NCBI GenBank assembly: GCA_903908025.1
Contig: CAIVQM010000466.1
Coordinates: 1-6,355 of the forward strand
DNA from: an uncultured bacterium
GTDB lineage: Bacteria; Actinomycetota; Actinomycetes; S36-B12
Length of the DNA: 6,355 nt
Direction of reading: 5' to 3'
This document shows positions 1 through 5,888 of this stretch, piece by piece. Under the pieces are notes generated by a model. That model saw only the letters and a list, made by a program, of their open reading frames with translations, was not told the DNA's origin and ran no database searches. Every line of letters begins with the position of its first letter. Position 1 is the first letter of the stretch. The position numbers were made by a program, and so were the translations under genes.

Positions 1-89
1 ACAACCGAAAGCGCATGCACTCATCGATCGGCTACCGCACCCCCGCGCAAGCCCTCAACGACTACCGCAGCGCCGCACTCGCGGCCTGA
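1..89 (+). CDS. IS3-family transposase (OrfB, rve integrase core), C-terminal fragment
   Basis: The frame starting at base 3 reads NRKRMHSSIGYRTPAQALND, then YRSAALAA and a TGA stop at 87-89. The N-x-K-R-x-H-S-x-[IL]-G-Y-x-[TS]-P pattern is the well-known C-terminal signature of DDE transposases of the IS3 group (OrfB), immediately after the catalytic rve domain. This protein cuts and joins DNA ends during IS transposition, and its catalytic DDE residues lie upstream of the window. The gene is truncated only by the window edge, with no internal disruption visible. Its stop overlaps the ATG of the next ORF (TGATG), which could allow translational coupling. Confidence 0.85.
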   Translation, partial: NRKRMHSSIGYRTPAQALNDYRSAALAA

Positions 90-757
90 TGACCAGAAGG
101 AATCAATCGAGAGACTGTCCGGAATCCTTGACACGGATCAGCCTCACCCGAAGCGCGATCGTCTTCCTCACAGCGATGGCCCTGTTCGGCGGCGGAATCG
201 TCGTGACAGCAGGCCCCGCCACGGCAGCGCCGACAGCCGGCGCCAAGTGCAAGAAGGTCGGGAAGGTGACGGCCAACGGTCTGATCTGCAAGCGGAAGAA
301 CGGCAAGAAGGTCTTCGTCCGGCTCCCCGCATCCTCCTCGACGCAGCCAGACAGCCCCCAGTCTGAGACACCGGTATCGACGGAGTTCTCAGCAGCGGAG
401 AAGGCGACCCTGAAGCGGGTCTTCCAGGAAACGCTGACGGGGAGTCAGGTCGACCGGACGTTCACCGAGAACAACAGCCTCACCCAACTGATCTGGCACC
501 TGTGCTCCAACGATCGATACGGGCTGCTCAGCAACCTCTCCTTCTCCGGCAGCGGGTCGACCACGTCGACAGAGATCGGGACGTGGACGATCATCGAGAC
601 AGGCGGCGTTCGAGGGCAGGCGGAGGCGGTGCTCATCCAGATGAAGCCCGATGACCCATCGATCGCCCGCTATACCTTGGAGATCGACTCCTTCCTGGAC
701 GGGCGGGTGGAGGCCAACGGCCGGCGCGCTGTCCTCAGCCCCTCGAGCGAGTGCTAA
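89..757 (+). CDS. Secreted protein of unknown function with an IS-derived N-terminus
   Basis: The ORF encodes 222 residues. Residues 22-42 form a hydrophobic core preceded by R16 and R21, with a plausible signal-peptidase site after the PATAA stretch at 43-47, so the product is probably exported. A small basic two-cysteine segment follows (C54 and C67, with K-rich NGKKVFVRL), then a Ser/Thr/Pro linker (about 80-100), then a compact domain (100-222) with C139 and C222 and alternating beta-type segments around GTWTII. That layout resembles small secreted beta-sheet proteins of actinobacteria, but I do not recognise the family. About the first 17 codons lie inside the proposed IS end. The only in-frame start after it is M30 (176), which would remove the basic n-region and half the hydrophobic core. 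No good Shine-Dalgarno precedes the ATG at 89, so expression may depend on coupling to the transposase. The native start was probably lost to the insertion. Confidence 0.65.
   Translation: MTRRNQSRDCPESLTRISLTRSAIVFLTAMALFGGGIVVTAGPATAAPTAGAKCKKVGKVTANGLICKRKNGKKVFVRLPASSSTQPDSPQSETPVSTEFSAAEKATLKRVFQETLTGSQVDRTFTENNSLTQLIWHLCSNDRYGLLSNLSFSGSGSTTSTEIGTWTIIETGGVRGQAEAVLIQMKPDDPSIARYTLEIDSFLDGRVEANGRRAVLSPSSEC
115..140 (+). repeat. Probable right terminal inverted repeat of the IS3-family element
   Basis: The segment starts CTGTCCGGAATCC and ends ACACGGATCA. It lies 26-51 bases past the transposase stop, where an IS3-family right repeat is expected, and ends in the CA dinucleotide typical of such tips. 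The matching left repeat is outside the window, so this is inferred from position and terminal bases only. Confidence 0.5.
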
Positions 758-799
758 CGGCGGGCAGTGGGACCGTTGAGGTTCGGCTGATGCTTGACG

Positions 800-876
800 T
801 GGTGGGGCGGGTCGGACTCGGACGAACGACGACCTGACTTTGAGCCCGGGGCTCTAACCAGCTGAGCTATCGCGCT
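800..876 (-). pseudogene. Decayed tRNA, most like elongator tRNA-Met
   Basis: On the minus strand the 5' half is a clean tRNA D-arm (TAGCTCAGCTGGTTAGAGC). The 3' end reads CGAGTCCGACCCGCCCCACCA, with an encoded CCA. Between them the anticodon loop reads CTCAAAG, where an elongator Met tRNA would have CTCATAA. The anticodon stem is mispaired, and the T-loop carries about four extra bases (TTCGTCCGAGT instead of TTCGAGT). The acceptor 5' strand AGCGCGA does not pair properly with the 3' strand CCGCCCC, which wants GGGGCGG. It is therefore a non-functional remnant, possibly left by an integration or duplication. The tRNA-Met assignment rests on remembered actinobacterial tRNA-Met sequence and is inference. 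The stop codon of the flanking minus-strand gene falls inside its 5' end. Confidence 0.65.
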
Positions 877-2072
877 CGATATGTGCGCTTCTCGGTATAG
901 GGATTCCATTGCCCCGGCACTCCGGCGGCCTGCGCCCGTACCCGACACGTGCCGACGCGGGCGCCCACCTCAAGCCGCACCTTGCCGCCCGCTCGAACGA
1001 TGGTGCACACACCCTTCGCGCCCCTTGCCACCGACCACCCAAGCGGCTTGCCGAGGGTGGTGGTCTGTCCGACGGGACCGAGGACGAACGCCGACCTTCG
1101 AGCAACGATCCCTGACGGCGGCGCCTGCAGGTCAGCCTGCTGGACCCCGGGAGTCAGCACGATTCCGTAGTTCTGTGTTGCCGGCCCGAATCCGTTGCCG
1201 CCGAGGGATACGGCTGTGAGGGTGCAGGTGTTCGTACCGGCGTCGATCCTCAGCACGTTGTTCCCGAGCGAGCACGGCCCCGCGACGGCAAGGCTGACAG
1301 GCGCACCGGATGCCGCCGAGGCCACCAACTGACGTCTCGTCCCGTTGGCGAGGGTGACCGACGCACTAGGCGTCCAGGGTGAGAGCTCTCCGGCAGGGTC
1401 GACAACGATCACGTCCGCCTTCGACGAGCCGGAACCGCCTTGGGCCATCACCACGACCACACGGCTCGCCACGGCGTCGTCGACGGCCGTGCCGCTGTAG
1501 CGGGCCGACAGGGTGTGCTGCCCAATGGTTGCGGGCTTCCATGTGGTGGAGGCCTGGCCACGCGTGACGTCGACGGCCGCCAGTCGGACCCCGTCGACAC
1601 TGAACGTGACCCGCCCGTCGCCCGTCGTAGGCGTGACCGTGGCCGTTAGGGGGGCCTGCTTGCCGACAGTCAGGAGCGTGTCCGTGGCGATGTCAATCGT
1701 GACCGATCCGATCGCTCCGCCGCCGACCGTGATCGCCAGAGGAGCACTCGCGCCCTGCGTGCCTCCACCGAAGCTCGTGTAGGTCGCCGTGACGGTGATC
1801 GTCCCGCTCACCCTCGGCACGAACCAGATCTCCGCCTTGCCGAAGAACACGGGCGCGGTGTCGATCAGTCCCTGGTCGGATTCGAAGCGCACCTCACCAC
1901 CGATCGGACTCGGCGACACCACGGCGGTGAGGTAGACGGTGCTCCCAGCGGCCGCTGGCCGAGACGTGAGGGTGACATTCACCGTGTCGGCGGCGGCCGG
2001 CGCGACACCGAGCCCGAGCGTGACGAGGATGCCTATAGTGACGACTGTCGCAAGGCGTGACAAACGTTCCAC
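867..2072 (-). CDS. Secreted Ig-like repeat protein, probable cell-surface protein
   Basis: I place the start at the GTG at 2072, because AGGAGG sits five bases upstream. A GTG two codons earlier directly abuts that AGGAGG and is unlikely to be used. The 401-residue product has a signal peptide (R3, R6, hydrophobic 8-24, cleavage near A28 in APAAA-D). Two Ig-like beta-sandwich domains follow (about 30-117 and 122-210). The second has the familiar pattern of bacterial Ig-like domain 3: TATVTP, GRVTFSVDG, then GQHTLSARYSG. After a GGSGSS linker come two C-terminal modules, each with a cysteine pair: C267/C283 and C356/C376, in a G-x-C...G-T-C-x-[VL]-x-A pattern. That pattern is common in repetitive actinobacterial surface proteins. 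There is no LPXTG motif or membrane anchor, so it may be released or non-covalently attached. A role in adhesion or wall binding is inference. The last three codons and the stop lie within a tRNA remnant, so the original C-terminus may be altered. Confidence 0.75.
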   Translation of the reverse strand: MERLSRLATVVTIGILVTLGLGVAPAAADTVNVTLTSRPAAAGSTVYLTAVVSPSPIGGEVRFESDQGLIDTAPVFFGKAEIWFVPRVSGTITVTATYTSFGGGTQGASAPLAITVGGGAIGSVTIDIATDTLLTVGKQAPLTATVTPTTGDGRVTFSVDGVRLAAVDVTRGQASTTWKPATIGQHTLSARYSGTAVDDAVASRVVVVMAQGGSGSSKADVIVVDPAGELSPWTPSASVTLANGTRRQLVASAASGAPVSLAVAGPCSLGNNVLRIDAGTNTCTLTAVSLGGNGFGPATQNYGIVLTPGVQQADLQAPPSGIVARRSAFVLGPVGQTTTLGKPLGWSVARGAKGVCTIVRAGGKVRLEVGARVGTCRVRAQAAGVPGQWNPYTEKRTYRAR

Positions 2073-2140
2073 TGCCACCTCCTCGAATAGTGGTGCATGT
2101 TTATCACGCCGGATGGACCGGATGCTCGATCGGAGGGACG
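2073..2140. promoter_or_regulatory. Short divergent intergenic region for two secreted-protein genes
   Basis: Only 68 bases separate the two divergent starts, so both promoters must lie here or overlap the genes. The AT-rich patch around 2094-2106 (GCATGTTTATCAC) is the best place for a -10 on either strand, but no clear -10/-35 pair is visible. The heptamer CCGGATG occurs twice, two bases apart (2109-2115 and 2118-2124), in the leader of the plus-strand gene. It could be a regulator site, but this is weak. Confidence 0.3.
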
Positions 2141-2818
2141 ATGCGCAGCTGGCGTGAAGTGATCGCCTCTGTCCTGGGCGTCGGTGCGCTTGCCGTTGCA
2201 GCTGCGCCCTGGTCCGCTGCTGCGCCCATCACGTCGGATGAGTGGCGCAATTGGCTGGTCCAGCAGCAGGTGTCCTTCGTGGAGCGCACGAGGTCCATGC
2301 CGCTCGCCGTCGACCAGCGAATCGTGGGCAACGGAGAGTCGGCAGAGGCGACCGTGACGGTCACCGGGACCGTCAACGCCGACGGCTCGATGCGAGTCGA
2401 GCTCGTCTCCCCGAAAGTCACGATGGCCGTTCTGTGCACCGGACCGGCACGATGCTGGGCCCGACTCGGCAAGGGCGGTGACGACCGTCTCTGGCACCGC
2501 ATTCCCGCTCACGAGGTGGCATCGCTCCGCGAGCCTCTGCCCACCCAGACCACCGACCTTCCCGCAGCGGCCACCTACACGACCGAGGGATCGACGGGCA
2601 CGGTCGACTTGACCGTGGAAGACGTCATCGTGCGGGAGCGAGTGTCGTTCGCTGACGGTGGCTACACGGAAGCGCTCCACCTAAGCGACGCGTCCGAGGG
2701 TTTCGAGCTCACGATGGCGAAGTCGCTGACTCCCACAGACCCCGTCAGTGTCCGAACGCCCTCGACCGCTGTCATCGGCGCGCCCCTCGGCACGGACCTG
2801 GTCCCGCAACTGCCCTAG
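2141..2818 (+). CDS. Secreted protein of unknown function
   Basis: The ATG at 2141 is preferred over an upstream in-frame start at 2057. GGAGG lies four bases ahead of it, and a proper signal peptide begins there: R2 and R5, hydrophobic 8-28, cleavage near SAAA at 25-28. The mature part is about 197 residues. It opens with a Trp-containing helix-like stretch (TSDEWRNWLVQQQ), followed by alternating beta strands (VTVTGTV, MRVELVS, TMAVLCT) and one close cysteine pair, C99 and C105, that could form a disulfide. The C-terminus is Pro/Thr-rich. The layout of one helix then many strands is loosely reminiscent of LolA/LppX-type periplasmic carriers, but there is no lipobox cysteine and the resemblance is not strong enough to name a family. 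It is transcribed divergently from the Ig-like surface protein, and a shared role at the cell surface is speculation. Confidence 0.7.
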   Translation: MRSWREVIASVLGVGALAVAAAPWSAAAPITSDEWRNWLVQQQVSFVERTRSMPLAVDQRIVGNGESAEATVTVTGTVNADGSMRVELVSPKVTMAVLCTGPARCWARLGKGGDDRLWHRIPAHEVASLREPLPTQTTDLPAAATYTTEGSTGTVDLTVEDVIVRERVSFADGGYTEALHLSDASEGFELTMAKSLTPTDPVSVRTPSTAVIGAPLGTDLVPQLP

Positions 2819-2860
2819 GCCAGCGCCTCGCCATGCACACTGCCCGTGCCGCGAGTCTGG

Positions 2861-2866
2861 CAGGAT
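2861..2866 (+). promoter_or_regulatory. Possible -10 box (CAGGAT) for a near-leaderless YggU transcript
   Basis: CAGGAT lies six bases before the ATG at 2873. In actinobacteria this layout often gives a leaderless or nearly leaderless mRNA. No convincing -35 is seen 17 bases upstream. The AGGA inside the same hexamer could instead serve as a weak ribosome binding site. The two readings cannot be separated from sequence. Confidence 0.3.
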
Positions 2867-2872
2867 CGCCGG

Positions 2873-3172
2873 ATGGCAGAGGTGCGCGTCACGATCCGGG
2901 TCCGTCCCGGCGCCTCGCGCACCAAGGTCGGCGGCTCCTACGGCGACGACCCTCCGCAGCTCGTTGTGGCCGTGAATGCCCCGCCGGTCGACGGGGCAGC
3001 CAACGAGTCGGTCATGCGGGCGGTGGCGAGCGCCTTGGGCGTACGCCCGAACCGCGTCTCGCTGGTGAGTGGTCACACCGCCCGCACCAAGGTGCTGGCG
3101 ATTGAGGTGGCGGACGGCGATGAGGATGCGCTGCGCGAGCAGGTCCGCAAGCTGGCGACGCCTGACTCGTGA
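2873..3172 (+). CDS. DUF167 / YggU family protein
   Basis: This 99-residue protein carries the family's core features in order. An N-terminal strand VRVTIRVRPGASRTKVGG (4-21) is followed by LVVAVNAPPVDGAANES (30-46), matching the family hallmark 'v.APP.dG.AN', and then SLVSGHTARTKVLAIEV (63-79), matching 'G..sR.K.v.i'. Length is typical of the family (about 90-110). The ATG at 2873 is chosen because the conserved N-terminal strand starts right after it. An in-frame GTG at 2846 would add nine residues with no family match. YggU-like proteins are small, conserved cytoplasmic alpha/beta proteins whose biochemical role is not established. The gene appears complete, but the toxin-like remnant downstream overlaps its last two bases in another frame. 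Confidence 0.88.
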   Translation: MAEVRVTIRVRPGASRTKVGGSYGDDPPQLVVAVNAPPVDGAANESVMRAVASALGVRPNRVSLVSGHTARTKVLAIEVADGDEDALREQVRKLATPDS

Positions 3173-3368
3173 AGGGGAGGGCCCGCCTAGCCTGTTCGTC
3201 AACGACCACCGACGGGTTGATGGCCACTTCCTGATGGCAATTGGAGCAGACCCCGATGGAAGACTCCTTGAGATCGGATTCATCCTGAAGGACAATGGCG
3301 AAGTAGTCGTGCTCCACGCGATGGATGCGCGTCGGCGTTGGCTCCGCGAACTGACCGAGGAGGAATGA
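3171..3368 (+). pseudogene. Toxin-like gene fragment lacking its N-terminus
   Basis: The readable protein part is roughly PPSLFVNDHRR (about 3183-3215), then GHFLMAIGADPDGRLLEIGF, then GEVVVLHAMDARRRWLREL, ending at TGA 3366-3368. A '..GRLLEIGF...G.vvv.HAM.AR..yL' C-terminus is, from memory, that of small BrnT-like toxin or RelE-fold proteins of actinobacteria. Those have about 30 more N-terminal residues (a 'W....v.kHGv' segment) that are missing here. Upstream the frame stays open, but only as an Arg-rich shadow of the YggU gene, and no ATG/GTG/TTG with a ribosome binding site begins the conserved part. The homology starts immediately after the YggU stop, as if a deletion joined the two genes. 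A chimeric protein from a start inside the YggU gene (for example GTG 3069) is conceivable but unlikely. The family assignment is tentative. Confidence 0.55.
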
Positions 3369-3369
3369 C

Positions 3370-3543
3370 ATGCGCAAGGTAGATGGAACCTGGTACTTCG
3401 CTGATGGCTCGACGCTCAGCGAGGCGCAGGCGGACCTGCTTGCCGACTACCTGGAGTCGGACGATGCACTGCTGGAGTTCCGACCCGTAGAGCCGACCGT
3501 CGCCCGGCCAGCGCACGACGGGATCACTTCGGCCCGCGACTAG
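3370..3543 (+). CDS. Small hypothetical protein, candidate antitoxin partner
   Basis: This 57-residue ORF starts one base after the preceding toxin-like stop and has an excellent ribosome binding site, AGGAGG at 3358-3363, six bases before ATG. It begins MRKVDGTWYFADGSTLSEAQ, continues with an acidic helix-like stretch (ADLLADYLESDDALLEF) and ends in a Pro-rich tail before TAG. No HTH or ribbon-helix-helix DNA-binding motif is evident. Tight coupling behind a toxin-like gene, small size and acidity suggest an antitoxin or accessory partner, which is inference. It remains intact although its neighbour is truncated, so it may be an orphan antitoxin. The stop codon TAG forms part of the -10-like TAGAGT of the next gene. 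Confidence 0.6.
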   Translation: MRKVDGTWYFADGSTLSEAQADLLADYLESDDALLEFRPVEPTVARPAHDGITSARD

Positions 3544-3546
3544 AGT
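3541..3546 (+). promoter_or_regulatory. Probable -10 box (TAGAGT) of the HAD phosphatase gene
   Basis: TAGAGT fits the actinobacterial -10 consensus TANNNT and lies nine bases before the ATG at 3556. Transcription would start about three bases ahead of the codon, giving a nearly leaderless mRNA. This fits the lack of any Shine-Dalgarno in GTCCGGGGATC. The -35 region (about 3518-3523) is not recognisable. The first three bases are also the stop codon of the upstream small ORF. Confidence 0.5.
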
Positions 3547-3555
3547 CCGGGGATC

Positions 3556-4152
3556 ATGTCGGACGCCGCCTTCCTACCCACTCCGGACACTCGCGCAATC
3601 CTCTTCGACTGCGACGGCACGCTGGTCGACACGATGCCGGTGCATCGCGAGGTGTGGCAGCAGATCTTCGCCCGGCACAGCTTCGACATCACCGATCAAT
3701 GGTGGGAAGCCTGGGCCAACGTCGCCCTCCTGCCCTTCGTCCGTCAGGCCATTCCGCAGGCAACTCCCGAGGACGCAGATGCACTCAACGACGAGGCGAC
3801 GGTCCTGTACCTCGATGCCCTGCACCGGATCGATCCCCTGGAGCACGTCATCCAGGTGGCACGCAACCATCACGGCACCGTGCCCCTCGCCGTCGTGACG
3901 GGCGGGTATCGCGATGTCGTCGTTCCGACCCTCGACGCGGCGGGCATCACCGGACTATTCGACATCATCGTCACGGCCGACGACGTCCTGCGGTCGAAGC
4001 CGGCACCGGATCTCTACCTGCTGGCGATGCAGCGCCTTTCGGTCGATCCCCTGCGGTGTCTCGCCTACGAGGACAGCGTGATCGGAATGGCGTCAGCCCG
4101 CGACGCCGGCGTTGGCCGCATCGTCGATATCCGCGATTGGCCGACCGCCTGA
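3556..4152 (+). CDS. HAD-superfamily (subfamily IA) phosphatase, YqaB/beta-phosphoglucomutase-like
   Basis: The 198-residue protein has all four HAD motifs. Motif I is FDCDGTLVDT, with nucleophile D18 and acid/base D20. Motif II is VVTGG, with T115. Motif III is KPAPD, with K148. Motif IV is YEDSVIGMASARDAG, with E172 and D173. The helical cap between motifs I and II (about 25-105) places it in subfamily IA with the beta-phosphoglucomutase and sugar-phosphate phosphatase group. The short length and the ending GVGRIVDIRDW resemble E. coli YqaB, a small fructose-1-phosphate phosphatase. Hydrolysis of a sugar phosphate in the cytoplasm is the likely activity; the exact substrate is unknown and a mutase role is not excluded. 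The gene looks intact, with its own near-leaderless promoter. It ends 28 bases before the convergent stop of the PIN gene. Confidence 0.88.
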   Translation: MSDAAFLPTPDTRAILFDCDGTLVDTMPVHREVWQQIFARHSFDITDQWWEAWANVALLPFVRQAIPQATPEDADALNDEATVLYLDALHRIDPLEHVIQVARNHHGTVPLAVVTGGYRDVVVPTLDAAGITGLFDIIVTADDVLRSKPAPDLYLLAMQRLSVDPLRCLAYEDSVIGMASARDAGVGRIVDIRDWPTA

Positions 4153-4169
4153 GCCGCTGCCGACCTCAG
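4149..4169. terminator. Weak inverted repeat between convergent genes
   Basis: CTGAG (4149-4153) and CTCAG (4165-4169) can pair around an 11-base loop at the junction of the two convergent genes. There is no T-tract. It might help stop transcription from either side, but the stem is short and the call is weak. Confidence 0.2.
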
Positions 4170-4180
4170 TTGCGCTCGAG

Positions 4181-4762
4181 TTAGCGGGACGGTAGGCCGT
4201 CGTCGAATGGGCTGAGTTGGTCGTAGACCGCTTCCCAGCTGCCGATGAAACCGGCCTGCTGGGCGCCTTTGAGTACTTGCTGTGTACTCCAGACGGTGAG
4301 TGAGCCCGCGCTATGGCCGTTGATTATGAGCCATCGGGCTTCTATAGCGGCTTTGTGCCTTCCGTTGCTCTCGTCCATCAGGATGCGCACATGCATTCCG
4401 GCTTGGACGAGCACGGAGGCGTGCGCGATCACCATGAGTTCGCCCAGGTCCTTGGACTGGCGGACGCGGATCTTGGCGGGGGTGCCGCTGATGCGCCCGA
4501 TAGCAGCCTCAAAGGCAGGGCTGCCAGTGACGGTGTCGTCGAGCACCTGGACCCGGCCGGCGGCCACGAGCTTCTTCCAGGTTGATAGGGCTGGCGTGCG
4601 CTGAAACCGCTGGTCGCGAGTGGCCTTGTTGCGGATCTCGGTGTCGACAGCTTCGGGGGTGTTGAGCGTGCACTGGAGTCGTGCAGCGATCTTGATAAGC
4701 AGGTCTTGCTGGCTGGCTGCCAGGAAGTTCAGCGATGGCCCGGCGTCTAGAAGGATGCTCAC
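4181..4762 (-). CDS. PIN-domain protein (DUF3368-like), probable RNase effector
   Basis: I choose the GTG at 4762. Its GTGA overlaps the TGA of the upstream metallopeptidase gene, and the PIN fold begins at once with SILLDAGPSLNFL. A longer version starting at 4804 would only add residues read out of frame from that gene. The 193-residue protein shows the expected acidic residues: D6 in the first strand, E42 in TPEAVDTEI, the DLGE helix (D105, E108) and D130/E131 in ILMDESNGRHKA. That last pair matches the 'LDLGE...lDD..GR..A' pattern of VapC-like and DUF3368-type PIN domains, metal-dependent ribonucleases. It is longer than the roughly 130 residues of classical VapC. No strong ribosome binding site precedes it, so translation is probably coupled to the metallopeptidase gene. 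As last gene of an XRE-ImmA operon it would be the effector, which is inference. The target RNA is unknown. Confidence 0.75.
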   Translation of the reverse strand: MSILLDAGPSLNFLAASQQDLLIKIAARLQCTLNTPEAVDTEIRNKATRDQRFQRTPALSTWKKLVAAGRVQVLDDTVTGSPAFEAAIGRISGTPAKIRVRQSKDLGELMVIAHASVLVQAGMHVRILMDESNGRHKAAIEARWLIINGHSAGSLTVWSTQQVLKGAQQAGFIGSWEAVYDQLSPFDDGLPSR

Positions 4763-5550
4763 GCTGGTGACGGCGGGTCGAAGATAGAGGCAGTGGCGTC
4801 CCACGGGTCTTCAGGTTCGGTCTGCTCAATCGGGGGTCCGAGTTCAGCTTCGAGCTCCGCCTCGGGGCGTCCGTACCATGCGGCGAGCTCGGCTAGACCG
4901 AGCTGGCCGTGGCGGTAGGCGCGAACGGCGCGCGACAGGAGGCCCTGTGGAGCCCGTGCTCTGTTGGAGTCCTCTGCCAGTTGGTCATATCGGTCCAACC
5001 AGCCGTTGATGGCGGCGATGTGGCGGGTCGAGAGTCGCATCCATGCGTCACAGGTCGAGGCGTCAATGAGTCCGGCTTCTCGCATCTGGATGGCGGCTAC
5101 CTGGGGCGAGACTCCGAACTCCTGAATCACTTCAGACAGGAGCGGGTCGTCGTAGGTTGGAGTGCCGACGGTTCTGCCTGCGAGGGCGGCGATCGGCAGC
5201 AGAAGGTGTCGTGCAAATGTGTCGGCCTGAATCTCGGCGTTGTTCCGTGAGCCGGGCGACAGGCTGTCGTCGCTATCCAGGTCACCGGCAAGTACATGCC
5301 CTAGCTCGTGAACCACAGACGACCGCTGCCGCATGGGGTTCTCTGTTCTTGCCACCGCGATGCAGATTCGATCACTGCGGGGATCCTTCATCGTCAGGCC
5401 GTGCTCGGCAGTTGACGCGTCGATGACGGACACATCGATGCCGGTTGAGCGGTAGACCAACTCGAAGACATCGCCAATGGGCGAGGTCCCGAGTTCATGG
5501 GCGTCGCGGAACGCCTCGGCCCTCGCTCGTGCAGTCGATTCGTTGCTCAA
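4759..5550 (-). CDS. ImmA/IrrE-family zinc metallopeptidase
   Basis: The 263-residue protein starts at a TTG overlapping the regulator's stop (TTGA), and no other good start is near. Its active site is visible: the HELGH motif with zinc ligands H81 and H85 and catalytic E82, and E106 of NNAEIQADTFARHLLLP as third ligand. That 'E..A..FA..LL.P' follow-on is diagnostic of the ImmA/IrrE family (COG2856). The N-terminal region (residues 1-75) has the family's mixed alpha/beta lead-in. The C-terminal part (about 130-240) contains FGVSPQVAAIQMREAGLI and a helical APQGLL..AYRHGQLGLAELA segment, also usual in this family. The tail is acidic and Pro-rich. Known members (ImmA of ICEBs1, IrrE of Deinococcus) cut a partner XRE repressor after DNA damage or other signals. 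The adjacent XRE gene is therefore the likely substrate, which is inference from context. Confidence 0.87.
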   Translation of the reverse strand: MSNESTARARAEAFRDAHELGTSPIGDVFELVYRSTGIDVSVIDASTAEHGLTMKDPRSDRICIAVARTENPMRQRSSVVHELGHVLAGDLDSDDSLSPGSRNNAEIQADTFARHLLLPIAALAGRTVGTPTYDDPLLSEVIQEFGVSPQVAAIQMREAGLIDASTCDAWMRLSTRHIAAINGWLDRYDQLAEDSNRARAPQGLLSRAVRAYRHGQLGLAELAAWYGRPEAELEAELGPPIEQTEPEDPWDATASIFDPPSPA

Positions 5551-5888
5551 CTCGCCGTGAACCCCTGCTCGGTGAGGTAAGTGTCCAGCTCAAGATAGGC
5601 GTAGAGATGATCGCGCATCTTCACCATGCCGGCTTGCGAGCCATCGGTGCGCGCCGCATAGCGGGCCCGGTCGCTCACATCGGCAATGCCTGTGATGGCG
5701 GCGACTCTGACGCCAAAGGCATCGGCCAGTCTCACGAGTTCGCTGCCCTTGAGTGGCCGGCTGCCGTCTTCGACCCGCGAGTAGGTGGGCTGTGACATCC
5801 CCAGAGCCTGGCCTGCGTCCGCCTGGGAGATCCTCAGCCGGCTGCGCACTGCCTGGATTCGCTCGTGCAGGGGGGCGACCTCGCTCAT
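5547..5888 (-). CDS. XRE-family HTH transcriptional regulator
   Basis: The 113-residue protein has a Cro/CI-type HTH at about 7-66. ISQADAGQALGMSQPTYSRVEDG contains the turn around A28-M31 and a recognition helix S32-E40, and LKGSELVRLADAFGV completes the five-helix fold. The C-terminal 45 residues (QAGMVKMRDHLYAYLELDTYL) are helical and may mediate dimerisation or ImmA contact. The ATG at 5888 is preceded by GAAAGG as ribosome binding site. As first gene of the operon it should repress its own promoter through the inverted repeat over its start. The adjoining metallopeptidase suggests control by proteolysis, as with ImmR/ImmA. An antitoxin role towards the PIN protein is possible but not shown by sequence. 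Confidence 0.87.
   Translation of the reverse strand: MSEVAPLHERIQAVRSRLRISQADAGQALGMSQPTYSRVEDGSRPLKGSELVRLADAFGVRVAAITGIADVSDRARYAARTDGSQAGMVKMRDHLYAYLELDTYLTEQGFTAS

Larger units (their letters stand above)
1..140 (+). mobile_element. Right end of an IS3-family insertion sequence (partial)
   Basis: This segment holds the last codons of a transposase with IS3-family character, then about 50 non-coding bases, then a terminal-repeat-like sequence ending in ..CGGATCA. Read from the element's outside edge inward, it starts TGATCCGTGTC, and IS3-family ends typically begin with TG and end with CA. The spacing between the transposase stop and the proposed tip fits the family. The left end lies outside the window, so the boundary at 140 and any target-site duplication cannot be confirmed. 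The boundary is inferred from the sequence pattern. Confidence 0.65.

Noticed and set aside
881..1219. Plus-strand open frames opposite the Ig-like protein gene
   Set aside because: They are Arg/Pro-rich, as expected from the antisense of a high-GC gene. They lack ribosome binding sites, and the minus-strand frame has a signal peptide and recognisable domains.
2057..2140. Upstream in-frame start giving a 253-residue version of the secreted protein
   Set aside because: The extra 28 residues would precede the signal peptide and overlap the divergent gene's ribosome binding site. The ATG at 2141 has its own Shine-Dalgarno.
2033..2680. Long minus-strand frame opposite the secreted-protein gene
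   Set aside because: Composition is that of a shadow frame. The plus strand has a good ribosome binding site, signal peptide and beta-rich protein.
2681..3295. Long minus-strand frame opposite the YggU gene
   Set aside because: The plus strand encodes a clear DUF167 protein; the minus frame is Arg/His-rich with no family motif.
3654..4184. Second plus-strand frame inside the HAD phosphatase gene
   Set aside because: It is Arg-rich and overlaps a gene carrying all four HAD motifs, so it is a frame shadow.
4245..4604. Plus-strand frame opposite the PIN gene
   Set aside because: It has no ribosome binding site or known motif, while the minus frame shows a full PIN pattern and operon coupling.
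4763..4804. Longer N-terminus for the PIN protein
   Set aside because: The added residues lie inside the metallopeptidase gene in another frame. The PIN fold starts directly at the coupled GTG at 4762.
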